Shown: positions 28,617 through 38,241, numbered from the stretch's first letter. The stretch: 64,000 nucleotides of DNA from Theionarchaea archaeon (GCA_018992685.1 JACVGT010000011.1:124001-188000); one strand, 5' to 3'. Numbers and translations are program-made. Notes: generated by a model from the letters alone, not told the origin.

Positions 28617-29615
28617 TCATGGAGATTTCTCAGCAGCCTCCACAACATCTGCGGGAAGATGAACTGCAAACTCGCACACAAGGTCTCCACTCAGAACAGA
28701 TTTCAAAACTTTAACTTCTATTGGCTGATCGAGAACGATCTCCCAGTATGCCCTGTAGTATCCTGCACTACAGTTGCAGAATATAGGAGAGACGGGTTGT
28801 GGGGATTTTACCAGAGCTTCTCTTACCCACGGGCAATGGCAATAGTAATAGCGCCTCTTCTGTTCATCCGTTTCCCTCAGGTATTCATCTGCCATACACG
28901 GGATTTTCCTCACGATAAGTACGTCTCCTTTGCGAACACCGCCTTCAATATAGGGATCATTCGCTATGAAATCAAGCACTGGAGCAGTGATTCTCTGCGT
29001 GAAATAGAAGGTTCCATCCTTGAAATGCTTCTCCAGCTCCTGGAGATACGCTGAGCGCTTGGTTTTGAGGAACTCATCAATATTCTTTGATTTGAGAAAT
29101 CTCTCTCTGTCAGGCTTCCGCCATTGCTCATAACGATCTCTCAGCCCCTGATTCAAGAATTGACAACAGCGCTCGACACCCAGGACTTTTTCAAGTCGTG
29201 GTAGAAGTTTCTTTGTGTATTCTGGTTTCTTATCAGGAGGTATTCCCAATGGAGGAAGAGATATCCCCTCAAAGACCTTGTTTCTGATATCATCACCAAA
29301 TTCCTCTATCAATCGCCTGGAAAGATTCTCCATCACCTCTCTTCCGTCAAGAACTTCCATTGCAGCGAGATAGAGGTCCGGATTTGCCACAAGTCCATAA
29401 CGAAGAATACTCAGGTAGGCCTCCAGGGTGTTCTCCCCTTGATCAACCAGATGATTGGAATACTCATAGAAATCTTTTCCTGATGCTCTGTCAACAGTGG
29501 TCCCTTTCTGTTTTAGGAAACCATCAAATTCCTTCACCAGAGCAATAGACCTTTCAATCGTTTCTTTTTCTACATTGTTTTTCTCCATGAACATTCTGAA
29601 TTTCTTCTCATCCAT
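28617..29615 (-). CDS. Protein with SAM-like N-terminal region and YCHCP domain
   Basis: A 332-residue protein. The first 100 residues resemble the helical N-terminal SAM-like domain of tyrosine integrases (FLKQKGTTVDRASGKDFYEY), but no integrase catalytic domain follows. The C-terminal 130 residues share an ordered Cys pattern with the gene at 15,935-16,591: YYYCHCPWVR, FCNCSAGYY and a Cys in GDLVCEF before a final strand. The function is unknown; the cysteine-rich part may bind a metal or thiol ligand. A minus-strand TATA-like GTATTTATATAG lies near 29,765. Confidence 0.72.
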   Translation of the reverse strand: MDEKKFRMFMEKNNVEKETIERSIALVKEFDGFLKQKGTTVDRASGKDFYEYSNHLVDQGENTLEAYLSILRYGLVANPDLYLAAMEVLDGREVMENLSRRLIEEFGDDIRNKVFEGISLPPLGIPPDKKPEYTKKLLPRLEKVLGVERCCQFLNQGLRDRYEQWRKPDRERFLKSKNIDEFLKTKRSAYLQELEKHFKDGTFYFTQRITAPVLDFIANDPYIEGGVRKGDVLIVRKIPCMADEYLRETDEQKRRYYYCHCPWVREALVKSPQPVSPIFCNCSAGYYRAYWEIVLDQPIEVKVLKSVLSGDLVCEFAVHLPADVVEAAEKSP

Positions 29616-29948
29616 AGGGTCACCTTCTCTTCTTCTGAAGACTTCACACTTGAACCGTCTCCACAGACTTCACCATCTTCCCATTTCCTGAGAAGATTTG
29701 TGTTCAGCCACTGGTACGGAATCACGTGCATGAACTCCGACCTCACTTTTTCTTTCTTCTATATAAATACTCATCTCTCCTTGTCAATGGCTACTCAATC
29801 CTGCAGACCAACTGTCTCTCTCCAAAGAGATTCATCATACGAGGCCGCCAATTTCAGTGATCTGTAAGCCACCATTGGGGTACTCTTCACCGCCCAGGAG
29901 AAAAAGATAAGAGCACCTGCTAATAATGGTTCAACAGGAGGAATAAGA
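29616..29948. other. Divergent promoter region
   Basis: About 330 bases between divergent genes. It holds a TATA-like TATATAAATAC at 29,759-29,770 that suits the minus-strand gene, and GGAGGAATAAGA as ribosome site for the plus-strand crotonase. No further gene is seen. Confidence 0.45.
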
Positions 29949-30659
29949 ATGGGAAGAGAAGATGATATAGGCCCGGTACATATTGAATACAACGACGAAG
30001 TAGCTGTGGTAAGACTAGCCCGTGGTGTCACGAATGCGATAAATTTGGAACTTGTTCAGGAACTGCACAACAAGTTCTTTTCCATTGGGTGGGATATCCC
30101 GGAACTCTATTATTTTGACAGAAGGAATTTCACTGAGTTTTTTCGCGCATTTGCTCGATTGCAGATAGATCTGTTTACCCTGCCAATACCTACGATAGCA
30201 GCTATGACAGGACATGCAGTTGCTGGAGGGTGTATTCTGGCTCTTTGCTGCGATTACAGGTATATTGCTGAAGGGAAAAAGTTCATGGGGCTAAACGAAG
30301 TGAAGCTCGGCGTTCCTATTCCGTATCCTGTTGACTGTATCCTGCGGAGTATTGCAGGAACACGTATTGCCCGCACCATGACGGAGTTTGGTGAGTTCTA
30401 CCTACCTGAGCAGTTGCTGGAGATGGGTATCGTGGACTGTGCAGCGCCGTTGGAGGAAGTACTACCTCTTTCAGTAGAGAAGGCTCAGGTACTGGGTGCT
30501 CTGCCTCGAAACGCACGTGCTGCAATTAAGAGAGACCGTACAGAAATAGTTGAAGCACAGATTCTGCCCCACCTTGAAGAGAAAGAACGAACATTCTTGG
30601 ACTGTTGGTTTTCTCCTGAGGCTCGACACCAGCTTGAAGAACAAATGAAGAAGTTTTGA
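29949..30659 (+). CDS. Enoyl-CoA hydratase/isomerase-like protein with internal deletion
   Basis: Crotonase-superfamily protein of 236 residues. The first oxyanion-hole segment is FFSIGWDIPEL and the second is AMTGHAVAGGCILALCCDYRY, both well kept. The usual 20-25 residues between helix 1 (NLELVQELH) and the FFS segment are missing: QELHN runs straight into KFFSIGWD, although the frame is preserved. This removes a core beta-strand and shortens the chain below the normal 255-260 residues. It may be inactive, or refolded. A GGAGGAAT ribosome site precedes the ATG. The acyl-CoA substrate is unknown. Confidence 0.8.
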   Translation: MGREDDIGPVHIEYNDEVAVVRLARGVTNAINLELVQELHNKFFSIGWDIPELYYFDRRNFTEFFRAFARLQIDLFTLPIPTIAAMTGHAVAGGCILALCCDYRYIAEGKKFMGLNEVKLGVPIPYPVDCILRSIAGTRIARTMTEFGEFYLPEQLLEMGIVDCAAPLEEVLPLSVEKAQVLGALPRNARAAIKRDRTEIVEAQILPHLEEKERTFLDCWFSPEARHQLEEQMKKF

Positions 30660-30746
30660 ATACGTGACGTGCTGGAGTGTCACTACAGTTGCGTATCACC
30701 AGTTTAGAAGAGAAATGTATAAGAGTAGTGCAGACCAAATACTTCT

Positions 30747-31574
30747 ATGAGAACAGTAGAACTGGGGAAAACGGGCGAGAAGATACCTGTTATAGGACAG
30801 GGCACCTGGGGTCTTGCTCGCTGGAAATCAGCAGAGTATTATCAACAATGGAAGAGGGTACTGCATCTGGGGATTTCCCTTGGGATGACGCATATTGACA
30901 CAGCTGAAGCGTATGGAATGGGGGTGGCGGAACGAATCGTTGGTGAGGTAGTCAAGGAATACCCTCGTGATGATCTTTTTATCACCAGCAAGTTGTTACC
31001 CTTTCGAGTATTCCATAACAGTATGAAGAAGGCTGCGTACAGGAGTCTTGAGAGGCTGCAGCTGGACTATTTTGATCTGTATCTGGTTCACTGGCCAAAT
31101 CCTATCATATCCATTGAAAAACACATGAAAGTCCTGGAAGAATTGGTCGAAGAGGGAAAGACACGATTCATTGGAGTGAGCAATTACTCTGTGAATCAAG
31201 TAGAGACTGCCATGAGGGCTTTGAAGAAGCATGAGCTCGCAACGAACCAGGTTAAGGCAAGCGTGGTAGCCCAGGAACACCTCAGCGATTTGCCCCTTTA
31301 TCAAAAGGAAACGGTCACATTGACAGCATACAGTCCTTTGGGTCACAAAGGGTTAACCAATATTCGAGATGATTTGCGAACAAAGCTTGTGCTCCTCGGT
31401 GAGAAGTACAACACTACCATTCAGCAGATTGCACTTTCATGGCTTGTGTCTATGGAGGGAGTCATTACCATCCCAAAGACAGTTGCTCTTGATCACGTAA
31501 GAGCCAATGCCCAGGCAGCAGAGATCGTATTGTCATCAGAGGAAATCGACATGCTATTCCAGGATGCCCGATGA
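30747..31574 (+). CDS. Aldo/keto reductase
   Basis: NADPH-dependent carbonyl reductase of the AKR superfamily, 275 residues. The catalytic tetrad is visible as Asp51 (HIDTAEAYG), Tyr56, Lys82 (ITSKLLP) and His in LYLVHWPNP. The C-terminal coenzyme site region IPKTVALDHVRANAQA matches AKRs. The length is usual for archaeal and bacterial members. The TATA ATGTATAAGAG at 30,715-30,725 is about 27 bases before the ATG, so the mRNA is probably leaderless. It stands downstream of the crotonase gene but has its own promoter. Confidence 0.92.
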   Translation: MRTVELGKTGEKIPVIGQGTWGLARWKSAEYYQQWKRVLHLGISLGMTHIDTAEAYGMGVAERIVGEVVKEYPRDDLFITSKLLPFRVFHNSMKKAAYRSLERLQLDYFDLYLVHWPNPIISIEKHMKVLEELVEEGKTRFIGVSNYSVNQVETAMRALKKHELATNQVKASVVAQEHLSDLPLYQKETVTLTAYSPLGHKGLTNIRDDLRTKLVLLGEKYNTTIQQIALSWLVSMEGVITIPKTVALDHVRANAQAAEIVLSSEEIDMLFQDAR

Positions 31575-31722
31575 GCTGCTGAAGAGATGGAGATCTCAGA
31601 TCTAGATGCCGTGCTCCCATGACTCTGGGAGACACAAGACCGTTTTACTTTAGATTATTCAGCACTTCATTAAGAAAACCATATAAGCAAAGAATGGGGG
31701 AATTCATGTAGGGTAGATATAC

Positions 31723-33150
31723 ATGAAGACCGCTCGTACCACTGAAATTCTTGCAGTTGTCGTTGGCAACAGAGAATATTTTCCAGATCAGTTGGCTGAA
31801 GAGGGAGGAAAGGACGTGATCCGGACTCTCACGGATCTTGGGTTCACCATAATAACCAATTTCTCTGAAGAGACAGGCACTGGCAGTGTCCAGACCTGGA
31901 ATGACTCCAAAGCATGTTCTCAGATTCTTAAGGAAAATGCAGACAAGATAGACGGTGTGGTAGTAACCCTTCCGAATTTTGGTGACGAAAAAGGGATTGC
32001 TGAAACCCTGAAGCTTTCCAGCTTGCCTGTCCCCGTTCTTGTTCATGGATTCCCGGATGAATCAGAAAAAATGGATAGAGCACACCGAAGGGATTCCTTT
32101 TGTGGAAAGATCTCCGTGTGCAACAACCTGTACCAGTATGGGATACCCTTTACCAACACCCGGTTCCATGTGGAAGCTCCAGATTCCCAGGAATTTCAGG
32201 AAGATGTAATTCATTTCGGGAAGGTCTGTCGGACAGTAAAAGGACTGAGAAATGCTCGGTTGGGTGCTATTGGAGTACGGCCCAATGCATTCAAGACTGT
32301 TCGGTACAGTGAGAAACTCCTGGAGAACAATGGTATTGCCTTGGAAGTCGTGAATCTGATGGAAATCGTGGGTCGGGCAAGAGAACTGGAAGACACCTCA
32401 CCCGAAGTCAGAAAAATACTGACTCAGATGAAGCAGCTATTCGCATTGGAGAATGTTCCTCCAGGCCCTATTACCAAAACTGCCAGACTTACTGCCGTTA
32501 TCCTGGAATGGGTTCAGGAACTTGAACTCGATGCAGTTTCCTTTAACTGCTGGCCTGCAATAGAAAAATACTATGAAATAGTTCCCTGTGCTGCTATGGC
32601 CATGTGCTCCGACTTCTCCGTACCTGCTGCATGCGAGACAGATGTCATGGGATCTCTTTCCATGTACGCCCTCCAGCTCGCTTCGGGAAGGCCCGCAGCT
32701 TTGGCCGATTTCAACAACAACTACAAGAATGACCTTGACAAGTGCGTGCTCTTTCACTGCAGCGCCTTTGCACCTCATTTCTTTGAAGAACGTCCTGAAG
32801 TAGTTTGTCACGAAATGCAGGGGTGTTATGGGTCACTAAGTGGAAAAATGAAGGCAGGACCAGTAACTCTATTCAGGGTGGAAACTGATGATATCAAAGG
32901 AAAAATCAAAGGATACGTTGCTGAAGGCGTAATCACAGATGATGAAGTGGAAACGTTCGGTTCATACGGTGTTCTCGAGGTTAACGAACTGCAATCCTTG
33001 CTACATTATGTCACAGGACATGGGTTTGCTCATCACGTGGCCCTGGTACGAGATCACGTAGCTTCTGTCATACAAGAAGCTGCTTCCACGTATTTGGGCT
33101 GGGAAATCTTCACTCACGGGACCACAGGAAGGACTGGACCAGGAGATTAA
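31723..33150 (+). CDS. L-fucose/arabinose isomerase-like protein
   Basis: A 475-residue protein of the fucose isomerase family (COG2407-like). The C-terminal half contains NCWPAIEKYYE, CSDFSVPAACETDVMG, and a DFNNNY segment, where acidic residues bind the divalent metal, and HCSAF follows. Members interconvert aldoses and ketoses, though several archaeal ones have unknown sugars. TATA AACCATATAAGC near 31,680 and a GTAGGG-type site precede the ATG. It ends by overlapping the convergent ferredoxin-like gene by 4 bases. A PfkB sugar kinase lies 1 kb further on. Confidence 0.8.
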   Translation: MKTARTTEILAVVVGNREYFPDQLAEEGGKDVIRTLTDLGFTIITNFSEETGTGSVQTWNDSKACSQILKENADKIDGVVVTLPNFGDEKGIAETLKLSSLPVPVLVHGFPDESEKMDRAHRRDSFCGKISVCNNLYQYGIPFTNTRFHVEAPDSQEFQEDVIHFGKVCRTVKGLRNARLGAIGVRPNAFKTVRYSEKLLENNGIALEVVNLMEIVGRARELEDTSPEVRKILTQMKQLFALENVPPGPITKTARLTAVILEWVQELELDAVSFNCWPAIEKYYEIVPCAAMAMCSDFSVPAACETDVMGSLSMYALQLASGRPAALADFNNNYKNDLDKCVLFHCSAFAPHFFEERPEVVCHEMQGCYGSLSGKMKAGPVTLFRVETDDIKGKIKGYVAEGVITDDEVETFGSYGVLEVNELQSLLHYVTGHGFAHHVALVRDHVASVIQEAASTYLGWEIFTHGTTGRTGPGD

Positions 33151-33842
33151 CCTCTTTTTTCCAGAGTGATGGCCTCTGCGGGGCAAGTAGATACACACAA
33201 CCCACACCCTGAACACAGGTCAGGATTGAAGACCACACTTCCGGTCCCTATCTCTCTCGCGCCAAACTGACATCTCGTAACACATACTCCGCACCCCGTA
33301 CACCGGGAACTGTCAGTTGCAGCCACTGCACTGAAGCTTAGAATGTGGCGCAGAACTCCAAATCGCACTGCTGCAGACAGGACAAGACAGCAACACATGC
33401 AACAACTACAAATCTCGTTGATTCCTTCCCGATCGACAGCCAGGGCCATATGCACAAGCCCAGCCTTGTGAGACTGGTCCAGAACTGCCAGGGCTTCTTC
33501 AATGGTGACTTTTCTGGGATTCAGCTTTCTCAGTTCATCGCTGGTTAATGCCTGTTCTCCTCGTTCATTCAATCTGAGACAGGTGTGAACTGGAAAATCA
33601 CAATTCTTCCTCTCTACTCTGCACGTACAATCCATAAGCACAATCAGCCAGGCATCTTCCAGGTATTTCCTGGCTTCTTCAAGGTTGAGGACTCTGTTTT
33701 CACCTCTTATCTCAACCTCTACAGGGACAGTCACTGCAGTGTGAAGTCTCCCTTCTATATCCCCAATTTCCTCCGCAGTCCAGTCACCTGTGAGTTCGTG
33801 CCTGTGCTTACTGCTCCGGGCATAATTCGCCTCTTTTGTCAT
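33147..33842 (-). CDS. [4Fe-4S] protein with CxCCxCCC motif and two ferredoxin clusters
   Basis: A 231-residue iron-sulfur protein. The middle contains DCTCR and a Cys cluster EICSCCMCCC; the C-terminus holds two classical ferredoxin motifs, CTGCGVCVTRCQ and CSGCGLCVSTCP. This layout occurs in many anaerobe proteins that pair with oxidoreductases or methyltransferases. I chose ATG 33,842, which follows GAGGAGTG at good spacing; a longer frame to 33,974 lacks a ribosome site. The stop codon overlaps that of the convergent fucose isomerase-like gene (TTAA). It probably passes electrons, but the partner is unknown. Confidence 0.82.
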   Translation of the reverse strand: MTKEANYARSSKHRHELTGDWTAEEIGDIEGRLHTAVTVPVEVEIRGENRVLNLEEARKYLEDAWLIVLMDCTCRVERKNCDFPVHTCLRLNERGEQALTSDELRKLNPRKVTIEEALAVLDQSHKAGLVHMALAVDREGINEICSCCMCCCLVLSAAVRFGVLRHILSFSAVAATDSSRCTGCGVCVTRCQFGAREIGTGSVVFNPDLCSGCGLCVSTCPAEAITLEKRG

Positions 33843-34107
33843 GGTATTCACTCCTCTGAAGCCATCAGTCATGCATCGCGCCCATCTATTGCAATTACTT
33901 GGGACCCTTTTCTCCTGTGTGATAGCTTCAACATTGACACAACCATCACGTTCTTCAGTTAAAACTGTTTTCAACTCTCTTCATCATTTACCCATAATTT
34001 TACATAAACAGCAAAAGATCTGAAATGAGATAATCCATCATAATAAGGAGAAGCATTCTTCACATCTTTTAATGAATAGGTGCAACCCTTTTCATCCGGG
34101 AGCAGCG

Positions 34108-34995
34108 CTAGAATCCCTGCAGAATAGCCTTTTCTGGTATTGCACCTTTTACCCCAGCCACCTTTCCTGCCAGTTCAACAGCATAGTCAAGCATCCTCTC
34201 CTCGTCAACCTTCTTGATGAGAGAATGTACAATCCCTGCAGTGAAGGCGTCTCCACAGCCAGTTGTGTCTACAACATCAATTTCGGAGGCAGCTCTGTGG
34301 AGTACCGTTGTTTCAGAATACAGAGAAGCTCCTTCACTCCCTCTTGTCACAAAAACGTACTGCAGGTTGTGGTGCTGCATCAACCTGGTTATCACCATAT
34401 CATCAGACTCTTCACTCTTGTATAACATCTTGATTAATCCCAGTTCCTGTTCATTTATCTTTAAGATATCTGCCATCTCTACTGATTCTGTAAAGAGTGA
34501 TTCCCAGCTACTAATCCCCTCCCTGTAGTTGAAATCATAAATTTTCACTGCATCTGTTGATCTCAGAAGAGTTCTCAAAGTGTTCCTTGAGACACTGTGT
34601 CTCTGCGCCAGTGTTCCAAAGCAGAAGAATTTTGTGGCTGAACAGATGCGTGCCATGCCTTGATCAAAGGTAATATAATCGAAGGCCACATCATTGGCTA
34701 TGAGAAAAGCAGGATTCTTATTCTTGTCACGCGTGACTGTCACCGTGCCCGTCTTGTGCTCATTGATCTGACAGAGCAGTGGAACTTTCTCACTGGCAGC
34801 AGCCTGAAGTCTCTTCCCTTGTTCATCAGATCCCACAGCCGTTATCATGAATGTTCGTATCCCTGTGAGTGAGGCCAGGGCTGCTGCATTGAAGGGAGCT
34901 CCTCCTATCTTCTCTTCTCCATCTTCATAGATGTCCCACAGGAGTTCTCCAAAGCAGACGAGGTCAGTTGCTACAAAGTGTCTCGCGTACTTCAT
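34108..34995 (-). CDS. PfkB-family sugar kinase (fructokinase-like)
   Basis: Carbohydrate kinase of the ribokinase/PfkB family, 295 residues. The N-terminal signature GGAPFNAAALASLTG and the C-terminal signature VVDTTGCGDAFTAGIV, with the catalytic Asp in GCGD, are both present. The start FGELLWD and the substrate-binding region best resemble fructokinases. It phosphorylates a sugar with ATP. A minus-strand TATA (CATTTAAATAT) sits near 35,029 and the leader is only a few bases. The fucose isomerase-like gene nearby may supply a ketose substrate; this is inference. Confidence 0.88.
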   Translation of the reverse strand: MKYARHFVATDLVCFGELLWDIYEDGEEKIGGAPFNAAALASLTGIRTFMITAVGSDEQGKRLQAAASEKVPLLCQINEHKTGTVTVTRDKNKNPAFLIANDVAFDYITFDQGMARICSATKFFCFGTLAQRHSVSRNTLRTLLRSTDAVKIYDFNYREGISSWESLFTESVEMADILKINEQELGLIKMLYKSEESDDMVITRLMQHHNLQYVFVTRGSEGASLYSETTVLHRAASEIDVVDTTGCGDAFTAGIVHSLIKKVDEERMLDYAVELAGKVAGVKGAIPEKAILQGF

Positions 34996-35338
34996 GCTAC
35001 CACCAGCTACATCTGTTCTGAGGATATTTAAATGCCTCAGTGTGGAAGCCAGGACGTGTCCTCAGGCCCTTGAAGAATTGATGTCGCTGTCCGTTCCTTA
35101 AACAAGGGTTGTCACAGGTGTGGAGAGGACATTACCAAGATGATAAGGTGGCTACTAGACAGCAGGTCCACAGAACGTGGCTTCAAGAGGGGTATCACCA
35201 GCAGATGAACCGGAACTCAAAGCTCCTCGGCTCCCCCTGTTATTTTCTGCCTTGCATGCTGCCTGACCCACTGTTCCCACGAAAGATAAAAAGAAAGAAG
35301 TGGAAAACCTTTAAAACTGAAAAGTATTCAATATAGTT
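34996..35338. other. Divergent promoter region
   Basis: Holds the minus-strand TATA near 35,029 for the kinase and a plus-strand TATA (ACCTTTAAAACT, 35,308-35,319) about 27 bases before the flavodoxin ATG. The 270 bases between show no gene that I can support. Confidence 0.5.
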
Positions 35339-35854
35339 ATGGAAAAAGTCGTCACGAACAAGCACGAGGCAGGAACAGCAGGGAAGGCCGTAATCGTGTA
35401 TGACTCATGCTATGGGAATACAGAGAAAATCGCCACATCCATGGGCGAGGCTATTGCTGGTGGCACGAGAGTTGTCCGGGCCGCTGAAGCACATCCTTCC
35501 GATTTGAAATCCGTTGAGGTTCTCATCGTTGGTTCTCCGACGCAGGGGTTCAGAGCGACAAAGCCTGTGCAGGAATTCATTAAAAGCATTCCTGAAGGTG
35601 CCCTCAAGGGGATCGCTGTGGCAGCTTTTGACACAAGGATGCCTGCCGACGATGTGGGAAAGGGGCTGCGATTCATCATGAAGGTTGGCGGCTATGCTGC
35701 TCCTCGCGTTGCAGATGAACTCAAGAAGAAAGGTGGCACCTTGGCAGGACTTCCCGAAGGGTTCTTTGTCAAAGGCAAAGAAGGTCCACTGAAAGAAGGA
35801 GAATTAGAGCGTGCTGCCACGTGGGCAGAAAGTATCATCAAGAAAGGAAAGTAG
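35339..35854 (+). CDS. Flavodoxin-family protein
   Basis: FMN-binding electron carrier or flavodoxin-like reductase of 171 residues. The phosphate loop is YDSCYGNTEKIATSM, close to the classical T/S-x-T-G-N-T; the second flavin loop region is VGSPTQGFRATKPVQEF. A C-terminal helix (ELERAATWAESIIKK) closes the fold. TATA ACCTTTAAAACT is about 27 bases before the ATG, so the transcript is probably leaderless. It is followed 16 bases later by the GH5 glycosidase gene, but no functional link is obvious. Confidence 0.88.
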   Translation: MEKVVTNKHEAGTAGKAVIVYDSCYGNTEKIATSMGEAIAGGTRVVRAAEAHPSDLKSVEVLIVGSPTQGFRATKPVQEFIKSIPEGALKGIAVAAFDTRMPADDVGKGLRFIMKVGGYAAPRVADELKKKGGTLAGLPEGFFVKGKEGPLKEGELERAATWAESIIKKGK

Positions 35855-35869
35855 CTAGGACCAATCTAA

Positions 35870-37786
35870 ATGCGTATTTCCTTCCTTACCCATAATATTG
35901 AAAGTGATTTCATGCACCTGACTGCAGAGAAAGAATGGTTCAAGGATTCTGAAGGACGCTCAGTCTTACTCCGTGGAGTGAATCTCGGCGGAAGCTCCAA
36001 AGTCCCAGCTCCTGATGGCGCCACTCATATAAAGACAGATTTTTCAAACCATGAAGATGTCTCCTTCGTCGGTCGTCCCTTCCGTTTGGAAGAAGCTGAT
36101 GAACACTACACCCGACTGCAGAGCTGGGGATTCAACTGCCTCTGGTTCCTCGTTACCTGGGAAGCTATCGAACATGCGGGACCGGGTGTCTATGATAGAG
36201 GCTACCTGGACTATCTTGAAGCCGTAGTCGAGAAAGCAGGAGAATATGGCTTTTTTGTTTTCATCGACCCGCATCAGGATGTGTGGAGCAGGATGACAGG
36301 AGGAGACGGTGCACCCGGATGGCTCTTTGAGAAGGTGGGCCTGGACTTTACCACCTTTGATGCGACAGAGGCCGCCATTGTCATGCAGCACCGTTACCCA
36401 GACTATGAACCCATGTGCTGGCCACAGAACTATAACCGATTTTCAGCAGCGACCATGTTCACCCTCTTCTTTGGTGGGAATGATTTTGCCCCGCATTGTC
36501 TCATTGACGGTCGCCCAGTCCAGGAATACCTGCAGACTCACTACATCAATGCTATCACCCAGGTTGCAGATCGGCTGAAAGGTCTCCCTCACGTCATAGG
36601 ATACGAATGTATGAATGAACCCCACCCCGGATTCATTGGAGTGAATGATCTCACTGTGCCCACTCGAGTTGCAGATCAGATCATGCCTGGACTGCAAATC
36701 CCACCCTTTGACGGCATGGTTTCGGCTTCAGGGGTTCCTCGAACCGTTAAAGTGGCGGAGCTCAAGAGACTCGGAGTCAAAATAACTGGTGAAACTGTCA
36801 TCAATCCAGGGAAGGTATCATGCTGGCTTCGTGACAGAGATGCCATCTGGCAGAAAGAGGGCATCTGGGAGATGGGTCCTGAAGACAATCCAAGGTTACT
36901 CCGTCCCGATCATTTTGGAATAGTCAATGGTAGTCCGGTACTCTTCTTTACCGACTATCTCACTCCGTTTATCAACCGATATGCAACTGAAATCAGAAAT
37001 ATACACCCAAATGTCTTTATTTTTGTTGAAGGTGAACCCTATCATCCAGAAACAATGAAATGGGAGTTGAACGATGCTGGAAACGTGGTGAATGCCAGCC
37101 ACTGGTATGATGGTGTCACGCTCATTACCAAGAAGTTTTCTGCACTGTACAACTATGACATCACCACAGGAAGTCTTGTATTCACTCACAGGGGCATCAA
37201 GAATATGTTTACACGTCAATTAAGAAGAATGAAAGAAGCCTCAACCAGGATGCAGAATATTCCTACAGTAATTGGCGAATTTGGCATCCCTTTTGACATG
37301 AATAATAGACGAGCATACAAGACTGGTGATTTTTCCAGTCAGGTTACAGCATTAGCCATGAACTATGATGTTCTGGATTCCCTCTTACTCCACAGTACTC
37401 TGTGGAACTACACGGCAGACAACACAAACCAATGGGGTGACCAGTGGAACCTGGAAGATTTATCTATTTTCAGCAGGGACCAGAAGAAAACCAGTGATAT
37501 CAGCAGTGGGGGACGTGCTCTGAAAGGATTCTGCCGTCCTTATGCTCAAAAGACTGCAGGGACTCCACTGCGCATGTCTTTTGATCTGAAGAAGGGGAGA
37601 TTCCTCTTTGAGTTTGACACTGACCCCACAGTGGATGAGCCCACAGAGATTTTTGTCCCGCGTGTCCAGTATCCTGGAGGGGCTACCGTAGCAGTGACGA
37701 ATGGACAATTTCAGAAAAAAGATGACCACGTATTCATTTTTGCAGATACTCCCGGGCGGTGCATTGTGGAGATTTCAAGAGTGTGA
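35870..37786 (+). CDS. GH5 glycoside hydrolase (endoglycoceramidase-like, GH5_12-like)
   Basis: A 638-residue glycoside hydrolase of family 5. The N-terminal VLLRGVNLGGSSKVP is typical of the endoglycoceramidase/sterylglucosidase branch. The acid/base Glu250 lies in YECMNEP and the nucleophile Glu470 in VIGEFGIP. A C-terminal beta-domain begins after about residue 560. There is no signal peptide, so it works inside the cell, as do the EGCrP-type enzymes that hydrolyse glucosylated lipids. Start could be M1 or Met15. The substrate may be a glycolipid, possibly an archaeal one; this is inference. Confidence 0.85.
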   Translation: MRISFLTHNIESDFMHLTAEKEWFKDSEGRSVLLRGVNLGGSSKVPAPDGATHIKTDFSNHEDVSFVGRPFRLEEADEHYTRLQSWGFNCLWFLVTWEAIEHAGPGVYDRGYLDYLEAVVEKAGEYGFFVFIDPHQDVWSRMTGGDGAPGWLFEKVGLDFTTFDATEAAIVMQHRYPDYEPMCWPQNYNRFSAATMFTLFFGGNDFAPHCLIDGRPVQEYLQTHYINAITQVADRLKGLPHVIGYECMNEPHPGFIGVNDLTVPTRVADQIMPGLQIPPFDGMVSASGVPRTVKVAELKRLGVKITGETVINPGKVSCWLRDRDAIWQKEGIWEMGPEDNPRLLRPDHFGIVNGSPVLFFTDYLTPFINRYATEIRNIHPNVFIFVEGEPYHPETMKWELNDAGNVVNASHWYDGVTLITKKFSALYNYDITTGSLVFTHRGIKNMFTRQLRRMKEASTRMQNIPTVIGEFGIPFDMNNRRAYKTGDFSSQVTALAMNYDVLDSLLLHSTLWNYTADNTNQWGDQWNLEDLSIFSRDQKKTSDISSGGRALKGFCRPYAQKTAGTPLRMSFDLKKGRFLFEFDTDPTVDEPTEIFVPRVQYPGGATVAVTNGQFQKKDDHVFIFADTPGRCIVEISRV

Positions 37787-38043
37787 GATTTTCAAGTACG
37801 GGCATGATTCGTGGTCCCATCCAACCCACTCCATGAAATCCACATCAGATATGTGCCCTGGGTGATCCTTCCATCCTCCTCTGTAACGGGCACCACCTCA
37901 TGCCTCCCACCTGACAGACTGCTTCTGGTGTTCGCTACATGTACAAGTGCGTGGTTCACATGCTGTAACCCATCGACGCGAGAGAGCGAACCTCAAAAGC
38001 TCGAAAAGGAAACCTTTATAAAAGTGTCTAAAGAGGAGCTCCT

Positions 38044-38241
38044 GTGACAGATAGGAAATTCTCAAATGGCATGCTTCTTCTTGTGGTAGGTCTTTTGATC
38101 TCAAGTATATCCTCAGTGATAGAGGACTTTGGGATTTTTGGATCTTCTGGCAGTCTTGCCATGGGCTTTTTTGATGGACTTTCAGTAGTGATGTTCGCTG
38201 TGGCAATCTTTTTTCTGGTCAGGAGTAGAAATCCAGCTTGA
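38044..38241 (+). CDS. Small two-helix membrane protein
   Basis: A 65-residue protein with GTG start and two hydrophobic segments (about residues 9-25 and 41-60). Family not recognised. It is well supported by signals: TATA CCTTTATAAAAG at 38,013-38,023 and GAGGAG at 38,033-38,038, five bases before the GTG. It is transcribed alone. Function unknown. Confidence 0.65.
   Translation: MTDRKFSNGMLLLVVGLLISSISSVIEDFGIFGSSGSLAMGFFDGLSVVMFAVAIFFLVRSRNPA

Noticed and set aside
28617-29615. Tyrosine integrase
   Set aside because: Only the N-terminal SAM-like region is suggestive; the catalytic Arg, His and Tyr boxes are absent and a Cys-rich domain takes their place.
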